Assembly: GCF_000430725.1 (NCBI RefSeq)
Contig: NZ_AUMO01000049.1
Span: 1 to 64,000 of the forward strand
Direction: 5' to 3'
DNA from: Azohydromonas australica DSM 1124
Lineage (GTDB): Bacteria; Pseudomonadota; Gammaproteobacteria; Burkholderiales; Burkholderiaceae_C
Length of the DNA: 64,000 nt
Shown: positions 53,123 through 61,625 of the stretch, piece after piece
How positions within the stretch are numbered: position 1 is the first letter of the stretch
Layout: every line of letters begins with the position of its first letter
Notes under the pieces: model-generated
What the model saw: only the letters and a program-made list of their open reading frames with translations
What the model was told of the DNA's origin: nothing
Database searches by the model: none
Translations under genes and position numbers: made by a program

Positions 53123-55240
53123 TCAAGCCTTTTCGCTCGCCACGGGCAGCCGCCACAGCACCGTCGTGCCCTGGCCTGGCTGCGAGTCGATGGCGAAGGT
53201 GCCGCCCAGGGCCTCGATGCGCTCCTGCATGCCCAGCAGGCCCCAGTTGCTGCGCCCGGCCACGGGCGTGGTGGCGTCGGTGGCGTCGAAGCCCACGCCG
53301 TCGTCCTCGATGCTGCCCACCAGCAGCCCGCGCCGGCGCTCCAGGCTCAGGCTCACGCGCGAGGCGCTGGCGTACTTCGCGACGTTGTTCAGCGCCTCTT
53401 GCACCACGCGGAAGGTGGCTGTCTCCACCGAGGGCGTGAGCCGGCCGTGGTCCAGGCCGTGCAGCTCCAGGTCGGTGCTCACGCCGGTGAGCTCGCTCCA
53501 GGTCTGCACGTAGGCCGAAACGCCCTCGCCCAGCCCGCAGTCCTCCAGCGCCGTGGGGCGCAGGATGAACACGATGCGGTCCAGCTCCCGGTCCAGCTCC
53601 TGGATCAGCCCCTGCAGCCGGTGCAGCCGCTCGCGCGCCGCCACGTCGTCGGGCGACTGGCGCAGCGCGCTCAGCGCCAGCGCCACCGAGGACAGGTACT
53701 GCCCCAGCCCGTCGTGCAGCTCGCGCGCGATGCGCCGGCGCTCCTCGTCCTGCACCGACTCCAGGTGGATCAGCAGCTGCCGCAGCGCCGCCGTGCGCTC
53801 GGCCACGCGCTGCGCCAGCAGCTCGCTGGCATGGCGCTGCTCGGTGACGTCGCGCATGACGCCGATCATGCGCACCGCCTCGCCCTGGTCGTCGTAATAG
53901 AAATGGCCCTTGGCCGAGAACCAGCGCAGCTGGCCATCCGGGGGAAGGATGCGGAACTCGTGCCGGTAGGGCCGGCGCTGCGCGCGCGCCTCCCGCACCG
54001 CCGCCACGGCGGCCTCGCGGTCCTGCGGATGCACGCGCGCCAGCCAGGCCTCGTAGCCGGGCTCGACTTCGCCCACGCGGTAGCCCTGCATGCGGTAGTG
54101 CTCGCGCGACCACAGCACCTGGCCCGTGCGCAGGTCCCAGTCCCAGGTGGCGAGCTCGCCCACGTCCAGCGCCAGGCGCAGCCGCCGCGCGTTCTCGCGC
54201 AGCTGCTGCTCCAGCTGCCGGCGCTGCGTGGTGTCGCGCGAGACGCCGACCACCAGCTCGACGCTGCCGTCCTCGGCCAGCACCGGGCCCCAGACGAAGT
54301 CGAAGTAGGCGCCCGAGCCGGCGGGGTTGATGAAGAAGACCTCGTCCTCGATGGTCCGCCCGGTGTCGAAGATGGCGTCCAGGTGCGCATCGAGCCGCCG
54401 CGCCAGCTCGGCGGGATAGCGCAAGTCGGTGAAGGTGTGTCCAAGCAGCCGGGCCTGGGGTCCGAACAGGTCCTGCATGGCCTGGTTGACGTACACGAAG
54501 CGGTGCTCGCGGTCGAAGGCGTACACGAAGTCCGGGATCGAGCCGAGCATCGCCTCCAGCAGCCGCGAGCGGGCGGCGGGCGAGGCGATGGCCGCCAGCC
54601 CGCCCACGCTGCGCGTGCTGCCCGCGGGCCGCGGGCGCGACTCGGGCCGGGGTCGGCCGGCGGCGATCTCGCCCACCACGTGGCCGATGTCGCTCAGCGG
54701 CAGCACTTGGTCCGTGGCGCCGGCCGCGATGGCCGCGCTCGGCAGGTCGGGCTGGGTGGTGGTGGCGGGGTCCTGTACCAGTACCCGGCCGCCGGCCTGG
54801 TGCAGCCGCCGCGCGCCGTTGGCGCCGTCGTGGTCCGGGCCGCCCAGCAGCACGGCGATGGCCAGCGGGCCGAAGCCGCGGGCGACGGATTCCAGCAATC
54901 GGTCCAGGGGCCGCTCCGGCGCGCCCTCCTCGTCCGGCGCGAGCACGAAGCGCCCGTCCGGCCGCAGCTCCACGGCGCTGCCCGGCGGGCAGACCAGCAG
55001 CCGTCCCGGGGCCAGCGTGGAGCTGGCGGTGACCCACTCCACCGGCCGCGGCCGGCACGCGCCGTAGGCCTGCAGCGCCCGAGAGCCGGGGTCCAGCGGC
55101 TGCATCACGACGATGGGCAGCGCGAAGTCGCGCGGCAGCGCGCGCAGCACGTCCAGCACCGCCGCCTCTCCCTGCAACGAGGCGCACAGCACCAGGAGGT
55201 CGAAGGCGCCTGCATCACGGTGCGTCGTCTGGGCATTCAC
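53123..55240 (-). CDS. Sensor histidine kinase (NarX/DesK-type core) with CheB-like N-terminal domain and two PAS domains
   Basis: 705 residues from a GTG with AGGAGG five bases before it; ATG at 55255 is the alternative. Residues 12-180 resemble the CheB methylesterase domain (LLVLCASLQGEAAVLDVLRALP, LLGGPDHDGANGARRLHQAGGRVLVQDPAT). The serine (Ser21) and aspartate (Asp138) have counterparts, but the catalytic histidine position reads QPL rather than QHM. Two PAS/PAC units follow (GSIPDFVYAFDREHRFVYVNQ; GELATWDWDLRTGQVLWSRE), then HisKA_3 (RRRIARELHDGLGQYLSS) and the ATPase (EALNNVAKYASAS, SNWGLLGMQERIEALGG). It is soluble. No response regulator is adjacent. Confidence 0.88.
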   Translation of the reverse strand: MNAQTTHRDAGAFDLLVLCASLQGEAAVLDVLRALPRDFALPIVVMQPLDPGSRALQAYGACRPRPVEWVTASSTLAPGRLLVCPPGSAVELRPDGRFVLAPDEEGAPERPLDRLLESVARGFGPLAIAVLLGGPDHDGANGARRLHQAGGRVLVQDPATTTQPDLPSAAIAAGATDQVLPLSDIGHVVGEIAAGRPRPESRPRPAGSTRSVGGLAAIASPAARSRLLEAMLGSIPDFVYAFDREHRFVYVNQAMQDLFGPQARLLGHTFTDLRYPAELARRLDAHLDAIFDTGRTIEDEVFFINPAGSGAYFDFVWGPVLAEDGSVELVVGVSRDTTQRRQLEQQLRENARRLRLALDVGELATWDWDLRTGQVLWSREHYRMQGYRVGEVEPGYEAWLARVHPQDREAAVAAVREARAQRRPYRHEFRILPPDGQLRWFSAKGHFYYDDQGEAVRMIGVMRDVTEQRHASELLAQRVAERTAALRQLLIHLESVQDEERRRIARELHDGLGQYLSSVALALSALRQSPDDVAARERLHRLQGLIQELDRELDRIVFILRPTALEDCGLGEGVSAYVQTWSELTGVSTDLELHGLDHGRLTPSVETATFRVVQEALNNVAKYASASRVSLSLERRRGLLVGSIEDDGVGFDATDATTPVAGRSNWGLLGMQERIEALGGTFAIDSQPGQGTTVLWRLPVASEKA

Positions 55241-55483
55241 GGCGGCCTCCTGCATCAACTGCCTATTGCTTCCGGACGTGCGGACGATGGGCGCCCGCGC
55301 CCGGCCGCCGCGTCGCGGCAGGCCGGAACGGCCTCGGTCCGGCAAGCTGCCGGAAGGATGCCACCGCGCCTGGCACGCCACGCGTGCAGTCCGCCTCGGT
55401 TTTGGCCGAACTTTCCAGCATGCACCGGGCGCCGCCGCGCCGGTGTGCATTCCGTCTCGGAAACGGAGGGATTCGGCGGCAGC

Positions 55484-55861
55484 TCAGCGGGATTGCTGGG
55501 TGGTGCGCGGCGTGGCGCCCGGTTCCAGGCCGAGGGCCGGCGAGCCGCCGGTGCCGCCGCCGGCCGGCACGGCACTGGCGGGCGTGCCGGCGGCGTCGGC
55601 AGCGCGGGCGGTGTCCGCGGGCGCGTTGCCGTTGCGGGCCGCGCGCATCTCGCGACCCGCGCGCGCCGCGCCGGGCGGTGTTTCGCGGGTGCCGCTCATG
55701 CCGCCATCAACGGTACCGGTGGAGCCGGAGCCCGAGCCCATGAAGCCGGGGCCGGGGTTGCCGCTGCCCGGCATGCCGCCCGCCTGGGCCTGCGCCACGC
55801 CGGCGGCGATGGCAAGGGAAACGGCGGCCAGCGCCTGCAGTGACTTCAGTGATGTCCTCAT
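55484..55861 (-). CDS. Small exported Gly/Ala-rich low-complexity protein
   Basis: 125 residues with a signal peptide (MRTSLKSLQALAAVSLAIAA, cut near AQAQA). The mature part is low-complexity, with Gly/Ser/Pro stretches (PGSGNPGPGFMGSGSGSTG) and Ala-rich blocks. No domain is recognised. The ATG at 55861 has GAGGAGCACCGC before it, which supports translation. It stands alone between the sensor kinase gene and a divergent hydrolase. Confidence 0.6.
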   Translation of the reverse strand: MRTSLKSLQALAAVSLAIAAGVAQAQAGGMPGSGNPGPGFMGSGSGSTGTVDGGMSGTRETPPGAARAGREMRAARNGNAPADTARAADAAGTPASAVPAGGGTGGSPALGLEPGATPRTTQQSR

Positions 55862-56028
55862 GCGGTGCTCCTCTTCAGCCCGGGCCCGGCCGGCGGATGC
55901 TGGCCCACGCGGGCCGGTGACCTGGGGATGCACTTCGGTTGGCAAGGGTGGTGCCCGATGCAGCGGCGCTGTCCGATTCGCGGCGCGCCCAGCCTCGCCT
56001 CCGGCATGTGCCCTGCTGCGGCGGGTGA

Positions 56029-56709
56029 ATGAGCCTCACCCTGCCGTCCCGGCTGCTGTCCCGTCCCGTTCCCACGCCGCCCCTGGCGCACCACGCGCGG
56101 CCAGGGCTGCACGAGCTCGACGTGGGCGCCGGACGTCCGGCCCTAGTGCACGTGCCGGCGGCCTGGATGCCGGGCCGGCCCGCGGCCTGCGCGGTGATGC
56201 TGCACGGCTCCAGCGGCAACCCGCGCCAGGGCCTGACGCTGCTGGAGCCGCACGCCGCCGCGGCCGGGCTGATCGTCGCGGCGCCCCCGTCCTCCGACTA
56301 CACCTGGGACCGCATCCTGGGCAGCTTCGGCCCGGACGTGGCAGCCATCGACCGCCTGCTGGGCTGGATCTTCGAGCGCTACGAGGTGGCGCCGCAGCGG
56401 CTGGCGCTGGGTGGCTTCTCGGACGGTGCCTCGTATGCGCTGTCGCTGGGGCTGGACCACGGCGAGCTGTTCCCGCGGCTGATCGCGCTGGCGCCGGGCT
56501 TCGCGGCGCCGGTGGGTCCGCGCGGCCGGCCGCGCATCTTCATCGCCCACGGCAAGGCTGACCGCGTGCTGCCCGTTGCCCGCTGCAGCCGCCGCGTGGT
56601 GCCGATGCTCCAGGGGGCCGGCTACGAGGTGCGCTACCTGGAGTTCGACGGCGGGCACGAGGTGCCGCCGGAAGTGGCGAGGGAGGCGGTGGCAGAGGTG
56701 ACGGCCTGA
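56029..56709 (+). CDS. Alpha/beta hydrolase, carboxylesterase/phospholipase type
   Basis: 226 residues starting MSLTLPSRLLSRPVP. The oxyanion region is CAVMLHGSSGNPRQG; the nucleophile elbow is LALGGFSDGASYAL; the acid is in IFIAHGKADRVLP; the histidine is in EFDGGHEVPPE. This matches the phospholipase/carboxylesterase (YpfH-like) and PHB-depolymerase-like group. There is no signal peptide. Substrate is unknown. Its start lies 167 bases from the divergent Gly/Ala-rich protein gene. Confidence 0.88.
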   Translation: MSLTLPSRLLSRPVPTPPLAHHARPGLHELDVGAGRPALVHVPAAWMPGRPAACAVMLHGSSGNPRQGLTLLEPHAAAAGLIVAAPPSSDYTWDRILGSFGPDVAAIDRLLGWIFERYEVAPQRLALGGFSDGASYALSLGLDHGELFPRLIALAPGFAAPVGPRGRPRIFIAHGKADRVLPVARCSRRVVPMLQGAGYEVRYLEFDGGHEVPPEVAREAVAEVTA

Positions 56710-56754
56710 GGCGGGAAAAGGGGTCGGGCACCACCGAATGGTGACAATTACCGG

Positions 56755-57024
56755 ATGGCACAAGGCAAGAGAATTTCCACCGACATCGCCCCCGAGGCGC
56801 TTCAAACCATCCGCGAATTGGGCGCGGCAGCCAAGCAGGCCCGCATCGCCGCCGGTGAAGGACAAGCCGCCGCAGCGGAACGCCTGGGCGTGCACGTGCA
56901 GACGATCGGACGGATCGAATCAGGCGAGCCGGGCGTGGCGGTAGGGCACGTGATGGGGTTGTTAGCGTTGTATGGGGTGCGCGTGACGACCCAGTCTCGG
57001 AACGAGGGGCCAGCTGATTCTTGA
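56755..57024 (+). CDS. HipB-like XRE-family HTH protein, orphan
   Basis: 89 residues starting MAQGKRISTDIAPEALQTIREL. The helix-turn-helix is AAKQARIAAGEGQAAAAERLGVHVQTIGRIESGEPGVAVGHVMGLL. The closing pattern (R-I-E-x-G-x-P-G-V-A-x-G) is the one seen in HTH proteins paired with HipA-type kinases. No hipA follows; the next DNA is a mobilization module on the other strand. It may be a left-over antitoxin or a regulator of the mobile element. Confidence 0.75.
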   Translation: MAQGKRISTDIAPEALQTIRELGAAAKQARIAAGEGQAAAAERLGVHVQTIGRIESGEPGVAVGHVMGLLALYGVRVTTQSRNEGPADS

Positions 57025-57134
57025 GATCAGTGCTTAGCCATGGATGGACGCCCCCACTCGTAACGGCTTCGCGATGTGCCAAAGAGGAAGCGTTGCTTCA
57101 GCCATTTGAACCGAGAGGGGCGTTCATCCATTGT

Positions 57135-57878
57135 TCAGTACCCCCTCGGGATCACAAGTGCAACGCTGCGCCCGTCGGTCGTGTGCCAAGCTCCCCGCAA
57201 CGGAATGGGTTGGCCGTTGTCGTCCTTGCCCTGGTTGCTGCTGGCCTCGATGCACAGCCGCCCGCCGCACTCAGTCATGACAATGCGACCACCCTTCTTC
57301 GCCAGCGCGGCGATGTTGGCCTGCAGCTGCTGCACCTCGTCTTCCAACGCCGCGTGCTGCTCCACTAGGCCGGCCATCTGATGCAACTGCCACTCGACCA
57401 TCGACCAGGCCGCCACGATCACAACAAGGACAGCGGCACTGCTCACGCCGCCCACCACCGCCGCCAGCTTCCAGCCGAAGCCGTTCAGCGAGCGCGTCAG
57501 TGTGCCGTCTGCCTCGCGGGCGGCCTGCGCCGCGCCATTGATCGTGGTTAGGACTGGCTCGGTGGCTGTTTTTAGTGCCGCTACGGCGGTTCCGGAGATC
57601 CCGGCAAGGCTCTGCCTCACCGCAGCTCCTGCGGCCGTTCCTGCGGCCTGCTGGAGCCTTGGAGCAGCCTGCTCTGTGGCGGTGGTTACCGCGTCAGCCA
57701 GCTCGGCCATGCGCTCCGCGGCGTCGGTCAACACGGCCCGTTCTTCAGCCAGCGCCTCGCGCTCTTTGGCAAGCTCGGCTCGCTCCTTGGCGAGCCCTTG
57801 CAGGGCCTTCGTGACGACCTTCTGCTGCTCCTCGGCCAGGGCCAAAAGCCCGAACAGTTCCTGTTGAGGGTTGTCCAC
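57135..57878 (-). CDS. Mobilization-associated coiled-coil membrane protein (MobB-like)
   Basis: 247 residues from a GTG with AAGGAGG upstream. The first 70 residues are a heptad-rich coiled coil (EEQQKVVTKALQGLAKEREL-like repeats), then an Ala/Thr-rich part, one transmembrane helix (VGGVSSAAVLVVIVAAWSMV) and a Cys-containing C-terminus (MTECGGRLCIEAS). It follows the relaxase gene by 18 bases on the same strand. A protein of this layout accompanies MobA/MobL relaxases on small mobilizable plasmids, where it is thought to help contact the transfer machinery. The name is by position and architecture. Confidence 0.7.
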   Translation of the reverse strand: MDNPQQELFGLLALAEEQQKVVTKALQGLAKERAELAKEREALAEERAVLTDAAERMAELADAVTTATEQAAPRLQQAAGTAAGAAVRQSLAGISGTAVAALKTATEPVLTTINGAAQAAREADGTLTRSLNGFGWKLAAVVGGVSSAAVLVVIVAAWSMVEWQLHQMAGLVEQHAALEDEVQQLQANIAALAKKGGRIVMTECGGRLCIEASSNQGKDDNGQPIPLRGAWHTTDGRSVALVIPRGY

Positions 57879-57896
57879 GCGCTACCTCCTTGGGGA

Positions 57897-59018
57897 CTAC
57901 CGCGACCAGCTCGGACCATCCTGCCGTCGCTGCTGTGCTCGCTGCTTCTCGGCCTCGCGCTGCTGCTCCGACTGCCTTTGCTGCTCCTGCTGCTGCAGCA
58001 CTTCCTGACGGGCTTGCGCGGCCCGCTCGGCGGCCTGCCGTGCCTGCTCAGCTTGGAACCTCTGCAGTGCCCGCTCCTTGCCCACCTTGGCCTGTCGATG
58101 CAACTCGAATTGGCGCCGAAACTCAGCTATGCCGCTGGTAACCAGAGGTTTCACAGCTTCTATAGCTTGCCAACGCTCCTGCTCCTGACGCTGTTCGCGC
58201 TCGCGCTCTTGCAGCGCGGCTTTCAAATCACCCGACAAATCGAAAATGCAGCGGTCTAGCTGGCTTGCTTGGCGCTCCAGTTCACCGGCCTCTTTCGCGT
58301 GTGTCAGTCGCTCGGCCACCTCGCGCTCAAACTCCAAACGTTTGCGGCTGGCTTTTCCGGTACGTCGCTCAATGGCTGCCGCTGTCGGCCCTAGATGCCT
58401 TGTGGCTTGCCGCTCGATTCCCTGCGCTTCCAAGCTACGATGATCGACATAGGTTTCATGACCGTATTCCCGCAGCCGTTCGTTCTGAAGCTGAGCAAAT
58501 CGTTCTCTCCACCGATCCACTTCCCGGCTCTTGCGGTCATCTAGTTCGCGGGTTTTCTCTGTAAATCCCTGCGGCCCCAAGCGCCGAGTCGTGAGCAAGA
58601 CGTGGGCGTGATGATTTCGGCTGTCGCCAGCCTTGCCGGCAGCATGAATGGCAAGGTCCACCGCGCAACCGTGGCGCTCCACAATTTCCCGCGCCAGGTC
58701 TCGGGCCAGCCGCTCCCGCTGCTGAGCCGAAAGCTCGGCCGGCAGGGCAATTTCAAATTCGCGGGCAACGGTCGAGTTTTTCCGCGTCTCAGCCTGCTCA
58801 GCCGCATTCCACAGGGCATCCCGGATATGTGCCCACCCGGGCGCACCTTTTGGCAGAAACAGCTCAGTTAATTCCACCCCGCCCTTTCGGCGGTAATCGT
58901 GGAGTTCGCCCGTGCGCTGGTCCACCAGCCGCTCGGCAGTGCGGTACGCCACCGCCGCCACCGCGCTACGGCCGGCAGATCGGCTCACCGTCTTTACCGA
59001 CAGGTGGTAGATCGCCAT
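57897..59018 (-). CDS. MobA/MobL family relaxase (MobQ type)
   Basis: 373 residues starting MAIYHLSVKTVSRSAGRSAVAAVAYR. The nicking tyrosine is Tyr25 in VAAVAYR. The metal-binding motif III is RNHHAHVLLTTRRLG near 134-148. The C-terminal third is a Gln/Glu/Arg-rich coiled coil. Relaxases of this class cut one strand at oriT and pilot DNA to a recipient when a conjugative plasmid supplies the pore. At 373 residues it lacks the long primase fusion of RSF1010 MobA. The oriT-like sequence lies just upstream of its start. Its base composition and codon use are less GC-rich than the host genes. Confidence 0.9.
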   Translation of the reverse strand: MAIYHLSVKTVSRSAGRSAVAAVAYRTAERLVDQRTGELHDYRRKGGVELTELFLPKGAPGWAHIRDALWNAAEQAETRKNSTVAREFEIALPAELSAQQRERLARDLAREIVERHGCAVDLAIHAAGKAGDSRNHHAHVLLTTRRLGPQGFTEKTRELDDRKSREVDRWRERFAQLQNERLREYGHETYVDHRSLEAQGIERQATRHLGPTAAAIERRTGKASRKRLEFEREVAERLTHAKEAGELERQASQLDRCIFDLSGDLKAALQEREREQRQEQERWQAIEAVKPLVTSGIAEFRRQFELHRQAKVGKERALQRFQAEQARQAAERAAQARQEVLQQQEQQRQSEQQREAEKQRAQQRRQDGPSWSR

Positions 59019-59064
59019 GGGGGCTTTCTCCCGGCGGGGTTGAGGGGCGCAGTCCCCACGCACG

Positions 59065-59100
59065 GCAAACAGGCGCAGCCTGTTTGCATAAGTGCGCCCT
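59065..59100. other. Origin of transfer (oriT) of RSF1010/pSC101 type
   Basis: A perfect ten-base inverted repeat, GCAAACAGGC and GCCTGTTTGC with loop GCA (59065-59087), is followed at once by ATAAGTGCGCCCT (59088-59100). IncQ-family origins have this same order: a hairpin and then the nick core TAAGTGCG/CCCT. The predicted nick is between 59096 and 59097. It lies between the relaxase gene and the divergent small mobilization gene, the expected place. Confidence 0.85.
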
Positions 59101-59213
59101 TGTCTACCTCGTAGCCTCGGGACACACTGCGCTCAGCGTACTCCTAGCGATCTGTCTTTGGGCTTTCGCTGACAGCGCGTTACGCTGCTCCTGACATCGC
59201 TTCTAGGGTCCTC

Positions 59214-59495
59214 ATGGCAACCATCGACGAACGCATTGCAAGCCTGGAAGCCAAGCTCAAGCAGGAACGAGCCAAAAAGCAAAAGGTCGAGGCTAGGAAA
59301 CGGGCTATCGAACGAAAGCTTCAGCGGGCAGCCGACACGCGCCGAAAGATTCTCGCGGGCGCCTTGGTGCTGGAACTCATAGAGCGCGACGAAGCTTCCC
59401 GGCAGCGTTTTATGCAGCGCTTGGATGCTTACCTGACACAGCCTGAAGACAGAGCGCTTTTTGGCCTAAATGAAAATGACGGCAGCGGGAATTGA
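59214..59495 (+). CDS. Small relaxosome accessory protein (MobC/MobD-like)
   Basis: 93 residues starting MATIDERIASLEAKLKQERA. The first half is a Lys/Arg-rich coiled coil (KKQKVEARKRAIERKLQRAA), the second half a short helical region (QRFMQRLDAYLTQPEDRALF). It is transcribed away from the relaxase, with oriT between. Small basic proteins encoded in this position often bind DNA and help open oriT. It has no domain I can name. Composition is clearly less GC-rich than the chromosome. Confidence 0.75.
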   Translation: MATIDERIASLEAKLKQERAKKQKVEARKRAIERKLQRAADTRRKILAGALVLELIERDEASRQRFMQRLDAYLTQPEDRALFGLNENDGSGN

Positions 59496-60022
59496 AAGTA
59501 CTATTGGCGTCGACAAAATTTTTCCACTTTCGCAAGATCGCTGCCTGGAGAAAATTCAGCCACTCTAAGAATTTATTACATTGACGCACCATAGCATCGC
59601 CACCCATTGGGACAGTGGGCGACGCTCCTTAAATACCGGGGAACTTTTTGCTTTTAGCAGTTAAAATATAACGATAATTACCAGAGAAGGCCTAATCTTC
59701 CTTCAGAACGTTGAAATTAATACGAGCGCTTCAAACCATTCCCCTCACAGGCCATGTCAAAGCCTGGACGGGACACGGTAATGAACGGACTACCTCAGTC
59801 CACCCCCGCAGGCGTGTTATAGGCGCCTGAAATTTTGTATCTATTGCCCAGGATTCTCCCGGGACACCACAGCAACCCCTGCCGCCCCAACTTCAAAATT
59901 CAATTTTCATGCAATGAATACCGTGAAGATTCTTCGCGTCCGAGTATTCCTGGCACCAGTTCCCGGTTGGACGCATTGGCAATACAGGTGAATACGTTGC
60001 TCCGACCTTCGGCAGCCGCCCC
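59496..60022. other. AT-richer gap at the right flank of the mobilization module
   Basis: About 530 bases with no gene. The stretch 59500-59760 is much more AT-rich than the rest of the window (for instance TTAGCAGTTAAAATATAACG at 59656) and looks foreign. No integrase, replication gene or clear att repeat is visible. The right-hand part (from about 59900) returns to host composition ahead of the next gene's end. Confidence 0.5.
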
Positions 60023-61477
60023 TCACCCCTCCGGCAACCCCGCCGCCCGCAGCAGCGCGACATATCTGCCGCCCCATTCGCCGCCCTCCCTTTCGCCCGC
60101 TGGCCAGGTGGCCTTGAGTTTCGCCACGCTCCAGCCCGGATTGCTCGCCATGAATTCCGTCATCACGCGCCGCCCCTGGTCCACGTTGCCCAGTTCCATC
60201 GCCGCCGCCGATACCACCAGCGGCGCATAGCGGTTGCCTCCAGGCACCCGCATCGCCTTCTCGCCCGCTTCCAGCGCGCCTTGGGCGTCGCCGCTGAAGA
60301 GCCGCGCCCGCGCCAGCACGCCGTAGAAGAGGCCCGCGTCCGGGTCGTCCGGCCCGGCCAGGCGCAGCGCCTCGTCGGCTTCGCGCACGGCCGTCGCGGC
60401 GTCGCCCAGACGCAGGTGCGCCACGGCGGCCCACATCCAGGCCGGCGCGTAGCCCGGGTTGCCGCGCAGCTGCGCCTGCACCAGCTCCAGCAGTTGCTCC
60501 GGTGTGGCCGCGGGATGCCGCCCGGCGCGGCCGGCCGCGTCCACCATCAGCACCATCTGCAGCTCGCGCGCCACGCGCGCGGTGAGCGCGGGCGGCAGCG
60601 CTGCCGGATTGGCGTCCAGACCCTCCGCGCGGTGCGACCACACCACCTCGCCCGCCTGCGCGTCCACCAGCCGCAGGTTCAGCTGCGCCCGCGCACCGGC
60701 GCGATGCAGGCTGCCCTCCATCACATAGCGCACGCCCAGCTCGCGGCCCACGCGGCGCGCGTCCTGCGCCTCGCCGCGGTAGCGCTCCGCCAGGCCGCGC
60801 GCGACCACGAAAGTCCCGGGAATGCCGGTGAGGTCCGAGGTGAGGTTGTCGGCGATGGCCTCGGCCAGCGCGTCCCGCGCCTGCCCGCTCACCGCCGAGG
60901 ACAGCGGCAGCACGGCCAGCGAGAAGCGCGGCGGCTCCACCGCTGCCGGGCGCACCGACAGGCCCAGCGCTACCAGCGCCGCCACCGCCAGCACGAAGCC
61001 GCCCAGCAGCCAGCGCAGCCGCGCGGCGCGTAGCGGGGCCGGGAGGGCGGCAACTGCCGTTTCAACAGGAACAGCTGCCACGTCGCCGTCCGGAGCCGGT
61101 GAGGCCGGTACCGGCTCGCCAGCCGGACTCGGCCCGGTTTCCGTCGGCGTCGGTGCCTCGTCCGCCTCGGCCTCGACGTCCGCGAAGGCGTAGCCCACAC
61201 GCGGCAGGGTGCGGATGCGCTCGGCCGCCGGGCCCAGCGCGCGGCGGATCTCCTTGATGCACTGCGCCAGCGAGTCGTCCGTGACCACGGCGTCGGGCCA
61301 CACCTGCCGCATCAGCGTCTCGCGGCCCACCACGCGGCCCCGCTCCTCCAGCAGCACGGCCAGCACCGCGGCGCTGCGCGGGCGCAGCCGCGCCTGCCGC
61401 TCGCCCAGGCGCAGCTCGCCGCGCAGCGGGTCGAAGCTGCCGCCGGCAAAACGCATCGGGTGAAGGGGTGCTTCCAT
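60023..61477 (-). CDS. CadC-like membrane regulator: winged-helix DNA-binding domain, TM helix, TPR-like region
   Basis: 484 residues starting MEAPLHPMRFAGGSFDPLRG. The N-terminal OmpR/PhoB-type winged helix includes LRPRSAAVLAVLLEERGRVV and VTDDSLAQCIKEIRRALG, ending PRVGYAF. A Pro/Ala-rich linker leads to one TM helix (WLLGGFVLAVAALVALGLSV). The periplasmic part resembles the TolB-N/TPR region of such regulators (AEAIADNLTSDLTGIPGTFV, then APAWMWAAVAHLRLGDAATA). It probably senses a signal outside the membrane and regulates transcription directly. The divergent catalase-family gene, about 150 bases away, is a candidate target. Confidence 0.87.
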   Translation of the reverse strand: MEAPLHPMRFAGGSFDPLRGELRLGERQARLRPRSAAVLAVLLEERGRVVGRETLMRQVWPDAVVTDDSLAQCIKEIRRALGPAAERIRTLPRVGYAFADVEAEADEAPTPTETGPSPAGEPVPASPAPDGDVAAVPVETAVAALPAPLRAARLRWLLGGFVLAVAALVALGLSVRPAAVEPPRFSLAVLPLSSAVSGQARDALAEAIADNLTSDLTGIPGTFVVARGLAERYRGEAQDARRVGRELGVRYVMEGSLHRAGARAQLNLRLVDAQAGEVVWSHRAEGLDANPAALPPALTARVARELQMVLMVDAAGRAGRHPAATPEQLLELVQAQLRGNPGYAPAWMWAAVAHLRLGDAATAVREADEALRLAGPDDPDAGLFYGVLARARLFSGDAQGALEAGEKAMRVPGGNRYAPLVVSAAAMELGNVDQGRRVMTEFMASNPGWSVAKLKATWPAGEREGGEWGGRYVALLRAAGLPEG

Positions 61478-61625
61478 CGCGCCACCTGCCGGAACCGCCC
61501 GGCTCTCAAGGAGATTTCAGCCGCCTTCCCGGTTTTTTCAACCGATTTCCGCGACAGCCGGAGGCCGCAGGCGTCCCATGAGGGCATCGGTCCGCACCCC
61601 GGGCCGCCCTCACGAGGAGCCCCAC

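Noticed and set aside
59835-60230. 131-codon plus-strand frame right of the mobilization module
   Set aside because: It crosses from AT-rich gap into the antisense of the CadC-like gene and shows no conserved pattern.
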